The notes beneath the pieces are model-generated. The model searched no databases and had not been told where the DNA came from. It saw only the letters and a list, made by a program, of their open reading frames with translations. 35,131 nucleotides of DNA from Candidatus Eisenbacteria bacterium (lineage in GTDB: Bacteria; Eisenbacteria; RBG-16-71-46). Of this stretch, positions 25,284 to 34,400 are shown in pieces. The translations under genes and the position numbers were made by a program. The DNA lies in the NCBI GenBank assembly GCA_013140805.1, contig JABFRW010000125.1:1-35131 (forward strand), written 5' to 3'. How positions within the stretch are numbered: the first letter of the stretch is position 1; every line of letters begins with the position of its first letter.

Positions 25284-28073
25284 ATGAAGCTGCTCGAGAC
25301 CTCGGTCTACTTGGGCCCGAGCATCCACGCGTTGTTCCCGGTGATCCGCTTCACGCTCGATCTCGAGGAACTGGAGCAGTGGCCGACGCTCAAGCTGGGG
25401 CGCGGCTTCATCGACGGGTTGCTCGCGGCGCTGCCGGGGCTTCACGAGCACGGCTGCTCTTACGAGACACCGGGCGGCTTTGTGCGGCGTATGACCGAAG
25501 ACGAAGGCACGTGGCTCGGCCACGTGCTCGAGCACTGCGCGATCGAGATCCAGAACCTGGCCGGCGCCCACGTCACGTTCGGCAAGACGCGCTCGGCCGA
25601 TGGCCCCGGTCGCTACCACGTGGTCTATCAATATGAAGAGGCCGAGGTCGGACTCGAGGCCGGCAAGCTGGCGCTCGCGCTCCTGCGTTCGCTGCTGCCG
25701 GCGCCGCTCAAGCCGAAGGAACCGGCAGAATTCGAGTTCGCCACCGCACGCGACGACTTCATCCGCTTCTCGCAGCGCCGCGCACTCGGGCCTTCGACCG
25801 CGTCACTGGTGCGCGCGGCCGAAGAGCGCGACATCCCGTGGCTGCGCCTGAACCATCACAGCCTGATCCAGTTCGGGCACGGCCGATATCAGCGTCGCAT
25901 CCAGGCCACCATCACGAGCGAGACGCGACACATCGCGGTCGAGATCGCCTCCGACAAGGAAGAGACCAATCGCATCCTGAGCGATCTCGGCCTGCCGGTG
26001 CCGCGGCAGGAGCTGGTGTATTCCGAGGAAGAGTGCGCCAAGTCGGCGCAGAAGATCGGATTCCCGGTCGCGGTCAAGCCCTACAACGGCAATCACGGCC
26101 GCGGCGTGTCGCTCAACCTCGCCGACGGCCCGCACGTGCGCGAGGCGTTCCACAAGGCGCGCGAACACAGCCGGGGCGTGGTGGTCGAGAGCTTCATCCA
26201 GGGCGACGATCACCGCATGCTGGTGGTCGACGGCCAATTGATCGCGGTCGCCAAGCGCATCCCCGGCCACGTGGTCGGCGACGGCACCCACACCGTCGCG
26301 CAACTGGTCGAGATCGTGAACCGGGATCCGCGCCGCGGAATCGGCCACGAGAAGATCCTCACCCGCCTCGAGCTGGACCATCAGGCCGAGCGCTGCCTGC
26401 GCGATCTCGGCTACACGCCCGACTCGGTTCCGCCTGCCGGTGAACGCGTCGCGCTGCGCCTCACCGGCAACCTCTCGACCGGCGGCACGGCACTCGACGT
26501 CACCGACGTGGTGCACCCCGACAACGCCGAAATGGCGATCCGCGCGGTCAAGGCGATCGGACTCGACGTCGGCGGCGTCGACTTCATCACCCGCGACATC
26601 AGCCTGTCGTACAAAGAAGACGGTGGCGCGATCTGCGAGCTCAACGCGGCTCCCGGCTTCCGCATGCACGTCGCTCCCAGCGAGGGCACGCCGCGTGACG
26701 TCGCGGGCCCGGTCATGGACATGCTGTTCCCGCCCGGCACTCCGGTGCGCATTCCGATCGCGACGATCACGGGTACCAACGGCAAGACCACCACCGCACG
26801 CATGCTCGCGCATGTCTTCAAGCTCGCGGGCCATGTCGTGGGGCTCACCACCACCGACGGCGTCTACATCGACGGGCAGCTCACGGTGAAGGGCGACATG
26901 ACCGGCCCGGTCGCCGCCCGAATGGTGCTGCGCGATCCCGCGGTCGACGTGGCGGTGCTCGAATCGGCGCGCGGCGGCATCCTGCGCCGCGGCCTGGGCT
27001 ATCGGAAGTGCAACGTCGGCGCGGTGCTGAACATCAGCGCGGATCACCTGGGGTTGAAGGGCGTCGACACGCTCGAGCAGCTCGCCGAGGTCAAGCGCAT
27101 CGTCGTCGAAGTCGCGCAGGACACCGCGGTGCTGAACGCCGACGACCCCTACTGCCTGCGCATGGCCGATCACACCCGCGCCAAGCACCTGTGCTACGTC
27201 ACCATGAGCATCGACCACGCGCTGGTGCGCGAACACATCCGCGCCGGCGGGCGCGCGGTGGTGCTGGAGCCGGGGGCCGGCGGCAACATGATCGCGATCT
27301 ACGACCATCACGCGCACATCCCGCTGCTGTGGGCGCATCTGGTGCCGGCGACGCTCGAGGGCCGTGCCCTCCACAACGTACAGAACGCCATGTTCGCAGC
27401 GGCGCTCGCGTTCTCGATGGGCGTCAAGCTCGAAGGCATCCGCCAGGGGCTCCGCACCTTCGACACCACGTTCTTCCAGGCACCGGGTCGCACCAATGTG
27501 TACGACCAGCATCCGTTCCGCGTGATCCTCGACTACGGACACAACCCGGCCGCGGTGAGTGCCATGTGCGAGACGGTCGATCGGCTCGACGTGAAGGGAC
27601 GCCGCATCGTGGTGCTCGCAGCACCCGGCGATCGGCGCGACGAGGACATCGTGGCGATCGCGCGCACCGCCGCGCGACACTTCGATCACTACATCTGCCG
27701 CCGCGACGACGCTCTGCGCGGACGCGCGTCCGACGAGGTGCCGCGCATGCTGCGCGCCGCGCTGCTCGAAGCGGGCGTGCCGGCCGAGCAGGTCGAAGTG
27801 GTCGAGAAAGAATCGCCGGCGGTCGAACGTGCGCTGAGACTTGCGCGGCCCGGAGACCTGGTGCTGCTGTTCGGCGACGCGCTGCAGCGTACCTGGGATC
27901 AGGTCGTGGCGTTCGATCCGCAGGATGCCGAGCACCCACGCCCCGCCGGGCACGCGCCGGTGCGCGTGGCGCTGCCGCCGGCGCCGGATCTGGGGCGCGA
28001 GATGGGCGGCGCGATCATCCGCGACGAGCGTGGCGTGCGCCTCGCCGCGCGCGAACCCGAAGTCGCGGATTGA
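25284..28073 (+). CDS. cphA: Cyanophycin synthetase
   Basis: 929 residues, close to the usual CphA length. It makes cyanophycin from Asp and Arg without a ribosome, using two ATP-dependent active sites. The N-terminal domain (about 1-160) carries LETSVYLGPSIHALFPVIRF and WLGHVLEHCAIEIQNLAG. The ATP-grasp domain (about 200-480) carries FPVAVKPYNGNHGRGVS, VESFIQGDDHRMLVVDG and GAICELNAAPGFRMH; this site adds Asp. The Mur-ligase-like domain (about 490-890) has the P-loop GTNGKTTT (about 496-503), VLESARGGILRRGLGY and ILDYGHNPAAV; this site adds Arg. The ATG has GGAGG 6 bases upstream and lies 60 bases after cphB. The stop overlaps the start of the next gene by 4 bases. Confidence 0.96.
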   Translation: MKLLETSVYLGPSIHALFPVIRFTLDLEELEQWPTLKLGRGFIDGLLAALPGLHEHGCSYETPGGFVRRMTEDEGTWLGHVLEHCAIEIQNLAGAHVTFGKTRSADGPGRYHVVYQYEEAEVGLEAGKLALALLRSLLPAPLKPKEPAEFEFATARDDFIRFSQRRALGPSTASLVRAAEERDIPWLRLNHHSLIQFGHGRYQRRIQATITSETRHIAVEIASDKEETNRILSDLGLPVPRQELVYSEEECAKSAQKIGFPVAVKPYNGNHGRGVSLNLADGPHVREAFHKAREHSRGVVVESFIQGDDHRMLVVDGQLIAVAKRIPGHVVGDGTHTVAQLVEIVNRDPRRGIGHEKILTRLELDHQAERCLRDLGYTPDSVPPAGERVALRLTGNLSTGGTALDVTDVVHPDNAEMAIRAVKAIGLDVGGVDFITRDISLSYKEDGGAICELNAAPGFRMHVAPSEGTPRDVAGPVMDMLFPPGTPVRIPIATITGTNGKTTTARMLAHVFKLAGHVVGLTTTDGVYIDGQLTVKGDMTGPVAARMVLRDPAVDVAVLESARGGILRRGLGYRKCNVGAVLNISADHLGLKGVDTLEQLAEVKRIVVEVAQDTAVLNADDPYCLRMADHTRAKHLCYVTMSIDHALVREHIRAGGRAVVLEPGAGGNMIAIYDHHAHIPLLWAHLVPATLEGRALHNVQNAMFAAALAFSMGVKLEGIRQGLRTFDTTFFQAPGRTNVYDQHPFRVILDYGHNPAAVSAMCETVDRLDVKGRRIVVLAAPGDRRDEDIVAIARTAARHFDHYICRRDDALRGRASDEVPRMLRAALLEAGVPAEQVEVVEKESPAVERALRLARPGDLVLLFGDALQRTWDQVVAFDPQDAEHPRPAGHAPVRVALPPAPDLGREMGGAIIRDERGVRLAAREPEVAD

Positions 28074-29830
28074 GCACGCCCGGCATCCCGGGCGACGACC
28101 TCGGGCCAGGCGCCGCACTCGTCGACTCGCGCCGACTCACCGGCGTGAGCCTGATGCTCGACGGCCCCGGCGCGATTCTCGAGGCGCGACTCGCGGGACT
28201 CGAAGCTCGCGACTTCGCGGCCGCGTGGGAATCCGCACTGGACCGCATGCTGGGAGCACTCGACTGGGCCGGCGCCCACCGCGCATGGCGCAGGTTCCCG
28301 GGCGGCGCGAGTTTCGCGTTCGAAGCGCCGATCGATGCGCTCTACGCAGCGACCGAAGTCAACGAGTGGGCATTCGCCGAGGCGGCCCGCGCGACCGGCG
28401 CGCTCGACGAGACCGCCGCATTCGCAGTCGAAGCCGCGCGCCTGCGCGCGGCGTTGCTCGACGAGCGCAAGCCCGCATGGCTCGCGTGGCAGGCGGAGGC
28501 CGCGGGGCGCAATCTCACGTTTCTATGGGACGACAAGCGACTGTCGCTGGGGCTCGGAACCGGCTCCGTCAGTGTCCCCGCCGACGCGCCCCCGCCGCTC
28601 GAGCGCCTGCCGTGGAGCCACCTGCACGACGTGCCGGTTGCGATGGTGACCGGCACCAATGGCAAGACCACCACGGTACGACTGCTGGCCGCGATCGCGC
28701 GCGCGGCCGGGAAGCTGGCCGGCGTCACCTCGACCGATCGGGTCGATGTCGGCGACGAGACGGTCGCCACCGGCGACTACTCGGGCCCCAACGGCGCGCG
28801 TACCGTGCTGCGCGATCGCCGCGTCGAGCTGGGGGTGCTGGAAGTCGCGCGCGGCGGAATCCTGAGACGCGGACTCTCGGTGCCGCACGTCGAGGTGGCG
28901 GTGATCACCAACGTCGCGAACGATCATCTCGGCGAGTACGGCGTCCACGACCTGGACACGTTGGCCGACGCCAAGATGGTGGTGACGCGCGCGGTCCGCT
29001 CCGGCGGACGCGCGGTGCTGAACGCCGACGATCCACGGCTGCTCGAACGTGGCGGGCAGCGCAATGGCGACACCCTGTGGACGAGTCTCGCGGCCTCGCA
29101 TCCGACTGTTCGGGCACACGTCGCGGCGGGTGGTGATGCCGCGTGGCTCGAGGACACGTGCCTGATGCTCGCGCGCGACGGCACGACCTCGAAGCTCGCG
29201 AGCATCGACGAGCTGCCGATCGCGTTCGGCGGTGCGGCGCGCTACAACGTCGCGAATGCGCTCGCCGCGGCAGGCGCGGCGGCAGCGCTCGGACTACCGC
29301 TCGAAGCGATTCGTGCCGGTTTGCGCAGTTTCGCGAGCACTCCCGAGGCGAATCCCGGCCGCGCGAACCTGTGGCGCTTCGGCACGCTCACTGCGATCGT
29401 CGACTATGCGCACAACCCCCACGGCCTCGCAGCGCTGGCCGAGATGGCGGCGGCGGTGCCGGCCACTCGACGCGCGATCGTTCTCGGACAGGCCGGCGAT
29501 CGTGATGACGCTTCGATCCGCGAACTCGCGCGCGCGGCCGCGAGCATGCAGCCGGATCGCGTGTTCCTCAAAGAGATGGAACGCTTTCGGCGCGGCCGCG
29601 AGCCTGGCGTGGTGCTCGAGATCCTGGCGTCCGAGTTTCGCGCCTGCGGCCTGCCGGCCGCGGCAATCGAATCGCACGAGTCCGAGACCGCCGCGGTGGA
29701 CGCGGCGATCGCGTGGGCGCGCGAAGGAGATCTGCTGCTGCTCACCACGCACGCCGAGCGGGATCAGGTGTTCGAGCGCCTGCGTGAACTCGAGCGCACC
29801 GGCTGGCGCCCGCCCGGCGCGGCGGCGTGA
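28070..29830 (+). CDS. CphA-related Mur-ligase-only protein
   Basis: 586 residues from TTG 28070, whose last two bases are the first two of the cphA stop (TTGA overlap); a GTG at 28145 is the alternative. From about residue 190 the protein is the Mur-ligase half of a cyanophycin synthetase. It has the P-loop GTNGKTTT (about 194-201), the CphA-specific signature VLEVARGGILRRGLS, ITNVANDHLGEYG, VLNADD, YNVANALAAAGAA and IVDYAHNPHGL. The ATP-grasp domain is absent; in its place is a ~190-residue region rich in Ala, Arg and Trp (WAGAHRAWRRFPGGASFAFE) that may correspond to the CphA N-domain. Ralstonia and Bordetella also carry a second cphA-like gene. It probably ligates an amino acid or dipeptide in polymer metabolism (inference). 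Confidence 0.85.
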   Translation: MSTPGIPGDDLGPGAALVDSRRLTGVSLMLDGPGAILEARLAGLEARDFAAAWESALDRMLGALDWAGAHRAWRRFPGGASFAFEAPIDALYAATEVNEWAFAEAARATGALDETAAFAVEAARLRAALLDERKPAWLAWQAEAAGRNLTFLWDDKRLSLGLGTGSVSVPADAPPPLERLPWSHLHDVPVAMVTGTNGKTTTVRLLAAIARAAGKLAGVTSTDRVDVGDETVATGDYSGPNGARTVLRDRRVELGVLEVARGGILRRGLSVPHVEVAVITNVANDHLGEYGVHDLDTLADAKMVVTRAVRSGGRAVLNADDPRLLERGGQRNGDTLWTSLAASHPTVRAHVAAGGDAAWLEDTCLMLARDGTTSKLASIDELPIAFGGAARYNVANALAAAGAAAALGLPLEAIRAGLRSFASTPEANPGRANLWRFGTLTAIVDYAHNPHGLAALAEMAAAVPATRRAIVLGQAGDRDDASIRELARAAASMQPDRVFLKEMERFRRGREPGVVLEILASEFRACGLPAAAIESHESETAAVDAAIAWAREGDLLLLTTHAERDQVFERLRELERTGWRPPGAAA

Positions 29831-29854
29831 GGCGGCAGCACCGCGCCGCCTCAC
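29827..29854. terminator. Hairpin between convergent genes, end of cyanophycin operon
   Basis: GTGAGGCGG / CCGCCTCAC form a perfect 9-bp stem that includes the TGA stop of the Mur-like gene. There is no T-run on either strand. It lies between two convergent genes and could slow transcripts from both sides. Confidence 0.4.
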
Positions 29855-29872
29855 CGTGCCGCGCCTCGCGCT

Positions 29873-30385
29873 TCAGTCCGCCAGGCGCGTCATGTCCGAG
29901 ACCCAGTTGATCTCCCAGGTCCTGCCCTCGTCGGTCGAGAACGACTGCTCCCAGCGCGCGGTCGCTGGCGTGATGTTCGACCACCGATAGCGCACCACGA
30001 TCGGGCGTCCTTCGTAGATCTCGCGTCCCTCGAACACGCCGACGCCGTCGACGAAGCGCCCGACCACCGGCGGAAGCAGCGATCCGGTTTCGTGATCGAC
30101 GCCGCCGGATCGGTTTTCCAGCCAGTAGATGCTCCAGCGATCGGCGACCGGGTCGTAGACGCGAAACGACAGTCCGACGAAACCGGGTCGCCACTGCTCG
30201 GCGAGGAACACGTCGTAGTTCCCGATGCCGCCCGGGAACGCCGCGACCTCGATGGTCGCGTCGAAGCGCTCCCATTCGTCGCAGCCGACGAACAGCTTCA
30301 GGAGCTTGCGGTTCGCGCCGCGCCAGCGCCCCGGCCAGAAGTCGAAGTCGTGAGCGTGCTGGCGTTTGGTTTCCTGGGTCTGCAT
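29873..30385 (-). CDS. Small DUF1579-like protein
   Basis: 170 residues, no signal peptide. It opens with the DFDFWPGRWRG motif typical of the DUF1579 / lipocalin-like group, followed by a repeated beta pattern: FPGGIGNYDVFLAEQWRPGF, LSFRVYDPVADRWSIYWLEN, VFEGREIYEGRPIVVRYRWS and WEQSFSTDEGRTWEINWV. This suggests a small beta-barrel that binds a hydrophobic ligand in the cytoplasm; the biochemical role of the family is unknown. The ATG at 30385 has GAGGAGG 7 bases upstream. It diverges from a WYL-domain regulator with 126 bases between them, the usual arrangement for a regulator and its target. Confidence 0.82.
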   Translation of the reverse strand: MQTQETKRQHAHDFDFWPGRWRGANRKLLKLFVGCDEWERFDATIEVAAFPGGIGNYDVFLAEQWRPGFVGLSFRVYDPVADRWSIYWLENRSGGVDHETGSLLPPVVGRFVDGVGVFEGREIYEGRPIVVRYRWSNITPATARWEQSFSTDEGRTWEINWVSDMTRLAD

Positions 30386-30455
30386 GGCAGGCCTCCTCGC
30401 GGGGAATCTCCGATTGCGGGCCATTCGAGCCGCTCGGAGTTCCGTGACGAAGGCG

Positions 30456-30461
30456 AGGCTA
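30456..30461 (-). promoter_or_regulatory. Candidate -10 for the DUF1579-like gene
   Basis: TAGCCT on the minus strand, about 70 bases before the ATG at 30385. It fits the TAGNCT pattern of other genes here, but I see no good -35. Confidence 0.25.
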
Positions 30462-30470
30462 GAGGTAATA

Positions 30471-30489
30471 CAGGGCGACTTCGGCCCTG
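30471..30489. promoter_or_regulatory. Candidate operator (inverted repeat) in the WYL regulator promoter
   Basis: CAGGGC and GCCCTG form a 6-bp inverted repeat with a 7-base spacer. It sits over the -35/spacer region of the predicted promoter of the WYL gene and upstream of the divergent gene. It is a plausible binding site for the regulator itself. Confidence 0.35.
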
Positions 30490-30497
30490 ATTCTGCG

Positions 30498-30503
30498 TAG
30501 TCT
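30498..30503 (+). promoter_or_regulatory. Candidate -10 of the WYL regulator gene, leaderless
   Basis: TAGTCT ends 8 bases before the ATG at 30512, and there is no Shine-Dalgarno sequence, so the transcript should start at or next to the start codon. Confidence 0.4.
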
Positions 30504-30511
30504 TTTCGGCC

Positions 30512-31489
30512 ATGGAACGTCCCGCCTCCTATCGCCCGACCACCCGCGTGCTGACGGTGCTCGAGTTGCTGCAGACCCACGAGCGCATGAGTGGTCCCGA
30601 ACTGGCGCGGCGCCTCGGCGTGGATCCGCGTACGGCGCGCCGCTACATCACGCAGCTCGAAGCGCTCGGCATTCCGATCACGGCGGAACGCGGTCGCAAT
30701 GGCGCCTATGCGCTGGTCGCCGGCTTCAAGCTGCCCCCCATGATGTTCACAGAGGACGAAGCGCTCGCGGTCGCGGTCGGACTGCTGGCCGCGCGCGATC
30801 TGGGGCTCGCGAGTGCGGCACCCGCCGTCGCGAGCGCGCAGGCCAAGCTCGAACGCGTGATGCCCGCAACACTGCGTCATCGGGTGCGCGCGGTCGACGA
30901 GACCGTGGCGCTCGATCTGGCGCGCGCGACCCCGAGTGCCGACAACGCGGCGCTCGTCACACTGACCGAAGCGGCGCGCGAGCGTCGTCGGGTGCGGATG
31001 CGCTATCGCGCCGCCGCGGGTGAGGTCACCGAGCGCGAGTTCGATCCCTACGGACTCGCGTATCGCGGAGGCTGCTGGTACGTGGTCGGGCATTGCCATC
31101 TGCGGCTCGGATTGCGCTCGTTTCGACTCGATCGGGTGGTGACGGCGGCGGCCGGCGAGTCGCGCTTCGAGCGCCCGGCGGACTTCGACGCGCTCGAACA
31201 TCTGACCTTCGCGTTCGCGACCATTCCGCGCGCGTTCGGAGTCGAGCTGCTGCTCGAGACCGACCTCGCGACCGCGCGGGCCCAGCACGCCCACACGCTC
31301 GGTGCGCTCGAGACGGTCGCCAGGGGCGTGCGACTGCGCGGACAGGTCGACGACCTGGCGTGGCTCGCGCGCGAGTTGTCGCGATGGTCGTTCGAGTTCC
31401 GGATCCTGCGGCCGGCGGCGTTGCGGGTGGCGCTGCGGGATCACGCGCGCACGCTGCGCGCGCGGGCCGCTAGGGGCCGGTCGCGGTGA
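30512..31489 (+). CDS. WYL-domain transcriptional regulator, YafY type
   Basis: 325 residues. The N-terminal HTH_11-type winged helix is visible (about 8-65): VLELLQTHERMSGPELARRL, DPRTARRYITQLEALGIPI and ERGRNGAYAL. The WYL domain (about 145-220) follows, with RRVRMRYRAA, EFDPYGLAYRGGCWYVVGHC and the end motif SFRLDRV. A C-terminal WCX-like region closes the protein. WYL domains bind nucleotide or nucleic-acid ligands and control the DNA-binding head. No Shine-Dalgarno sequence is present; a TAGTCT lies 8 bases before the ATG. It diverges from the DUF1579-like gene, its likeliest target, and its last 20 bases overlap the 3' end of the convergent CHAT protease gene. Confidence 0.9.
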   Translation: MERPASYRPTTRVLTVLELLQTHERMSGPELARRLGVDPRTARRYITQLEALGIPITAERGRNGAYALVAGFKLPPMMFTEDEALAVAVGLLAARDLGLASAAPAVASAQAKLERVMPATLRHRVRAVDETVALDLARATPSADNAALVTLTEAARERRRVRMRYRAAAGEVTEREFDPYGLAYRGGCWYVVGHCHLRLGLRSFRLDRVVTAAAGESRFERPADFDALEHLTFAFATIPRAFGVELLLETDLATARAQHAHTLGALETVARGVRLRGQVDDLAWLARELSRWSFEFRILRPAALRVALRDHARTLRARAARGRSR

Positions 31490-34400
31490 AGGCGGCCCAG
31501 TAGAAAGGATGCGTGGTGCGCCTGGATTGTCGACGCGCCTCGAGCGTGGCGCGGCAGGCCTTCGCAACCGCCTCCGCGCCGCCCAGCGCCCCGGCCGCCC
31601 GCGCCTGGTAGAGCGCGCGCATCCATTCGCGCGCGGCCTGGTCCTCGATGCTCCAGTGGCTCGCGATCACGGTACGCGCCCCGGCCAGGTGAAACGCGCG
31701 GCGCATACCGAGTGCCCCTTCTTTGGACCAGTCCGCACCGGCCCCCGAGTGGCAGGCCGAAAGCACCACCCACTCGACTCCACGCAGATCGAGCGTCACC
31801 ACTTCCTCGGCGGTGAGCATGCCGTCGTTGCCGTCCGGGTCGTTCGATTCTCCGGCGTGGTTCGCTCCCGCGAAGGCGAGCCATACGCGGCGCGCGAGCC
31901 ACGGCGAGGGTTTGTCGGCTTCCGCGATCGGCTCGGCGACCGGCCGTCGACGCTTCGAGGTGCGGCTCGACGTTGCCGTGAGGCCTCCGACGCCACGGCG
32001 GCCGGGCGCTGCGGTCGCACAGGTGTCGCCGAGCACCACGCCATGAGTGGCCACGTGAAGAAGGGTGTGGCCCGGCGCCTCGCGCTTGAAGCTGCCCTCG
32101 CTGGCCTCGGCTCCGGTGAGTACGAGCGCGTGATCGGGACCGGTGCCGAGAGTCGCGGCGACGTCCAGCGCTTCGGCTGTTGCGGCCGGCAGCGCTTCGA
32201 GGCGTGGGAACGGCATGCAGGGGTTGGCGGCGCCACGCGATGCAAGCGCGAGCAGCGGCGCGGCCCCGGTGGCGGGCGCCTGGTCGAACGCGGGACCTCC
32301 GAACGTGATCGCGCGACCATTCGAAGTGGCGGCGCGCGGGGTGAGCAGGTCGCGCTCAGCCTCGATCACTCCGATGGTGCGATTCGTATCGACCAGGTAC
32401 TCGCGCGCCCCGACCGGCAGCGCGAGCCACGGCAGATCATCGAGCGGCCCGGAGACCACGTGAATCGTCCGCGCGTCTGCGAGCACGGCCGCGAGCGGAT
32501 CCCAGAGCCGTTCCCGGCACGCGCGGCCCAGCACGCGCAACTCGCGCTCGGCGGCGGACGCGCGGGCACTCGGAGGCTCGGACAACGCCCGAAGCCATCG
32601 CGCACTCGTCGCGCGTGCGGTGCGCAGCGGCCCCAGCGACACCAGCTCGACGCGCGCTGGTGCACCGTGAGCCACGAACGCCACCAGCCGCGACGCGGTG
32701 TCGTCCACCGCTTCGGCAAACGCCACCAGCGCCTCATCGGGTGCGAGGTGGGCGAGAATCTCGTCGAGGCGCGGCTCCGAAGCAGGGCGCGGCATTCCGC
32801 CGCGCGCCTCGGTCGCTCGATAGCGGCCCTCGGCTTGTTCGGCCGCCGCGCGCGCGCGCTCGAGTCGCGCGCTCACCGAAGGGTGTCGCATCGAGTCGGC
32901 GTCGCTCACGATTCGTTCTGCGTAGTGGCGCTCCGCCGCGACCCAGCGCGCGTGTGCGCCGGTCCGCGCCGTGTCGAGTCCGCCTTGCGGGGGGCGTCTC
33001 AGTTCGCGTTCGCGATTCCACCAGCCACGCCAGCGCTGAGAGCGGTCCCACGCGATCGCGGCCGCACCGGGATCACGAGTGCGCACGAGATCGGTCAATT
33101 GCGGTAGTGCTTCGCTCCACTGGACGGAAAGCCCCAGCGCCTGGCGATCCGGCAGGCGGCTTGCGTTGAATGCCATCTGGGCGCGCGACATCGCGTCGGC
33201 CGCGAGCGCCGTCTTCCATGCGCTGTCCGGAGCGCCGAGTCGACGCAACGCGATCGCCTGGGCCACCCGCGCACGCGCTTCGACGGGCGTGCCGGTGAGT
33301 TCGAACGAATCGACGAGTGCGCTCACCTCGGCGACCTCGGTGGCGAGCGGTGTCAGAGCGCCCTGCTTCGCCAGCACCGACATCTTCAGGAGTTCGAGGT
33401 CGACGCGCATCGGCCCTTCGGTCGCACCCAGCGGACGACACTGTTCGAGCGCCAGTTCCACCGCGCGCCTCGAGCCTTCGAGATCCCCTCGATCCCTCAG
33501 GATCACAGCCTGCCACTGAAGCGCGAACGCAACCCCCGCGGCATGATTGCCGGGACGGTTCTCCATGGCCGCAAGTGACGCGGCGAGGTAACGGAGTGCC
33601 GAAACCGTGTCGCCATCGGCGAAGCAGGCGATCCCCAGCATCGAACGAGCCGTCTCGGTGGTGCTATGTCCGGCTCCGAAGAGCGCTTCGAGCGGAGTCA
33701 CCAGCGGCTCGAGACGCCGGCGCGCGGCGACGTGATCTCCGAATTCGATCAGCCGGCTGCCGAGATTGAGGCGATGGATCAGGGTGCTGCGGGCGTTCTC
33801 TCCGAGCAGGCGCTCGCTGGCCTCGACGGCGCGCTCCAGCCACTCGACCGACTGCGCCATGTCGCCGCGGTTCTTCTCGAGAGACGAAAGACTGCCGAAC
33901 GTGCCGGCGAGCTGGCTCGCTCCCGCCGCTCCGACCGCCTGCCAGGTCTCCGCAGCACGCAGCAGGATCGGCTGAGCCTCGTCGAGTCGCTGCAGCCCGA
34001 CCAGCACGCCACCCAGCTCCGAGTAGACCAGTCCGAGCAACCGCGTCCGCGATGTCGCGAATCGCTCGTGAACCGTGAGCGCGCGTCGCAACTCGACTTC
34101 GGCATTCGCCAGTTCCCCGGCTCGACGCAGGAGCTGACCGCTCACGAGGTCGACCTCGGCGAGGAGCGAATCGGAGCTGCGAGAATCGATCGCCGCCGAT
34201 CGCGAAGCACGCAGGGCCCGGGCGCGCGCCAGATGTGACGGCGCTTCGCCGTAGCGCTCGTACCCGCCGAGAATCCGGCTGAGCAGCAGTTCCGCGTCGG
34301 CCAGCGCCAGCGGGTCGCGCGAAATCGATGCCTCGCGGATGCGCACCAGTCGCGTCCCCCACTCCAGCACCAGCGTGTCGCGATAGAGCCCCTGCGTCTG

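Noticed and set aside
25803-28118. Open frame of 771 codons on the minus strand opposite cphA
   Set aside because: Composition is Arg/His/Asp-rich noise, and the plus strand encodes a complete, motif-perfect cyanophycin synthetase.
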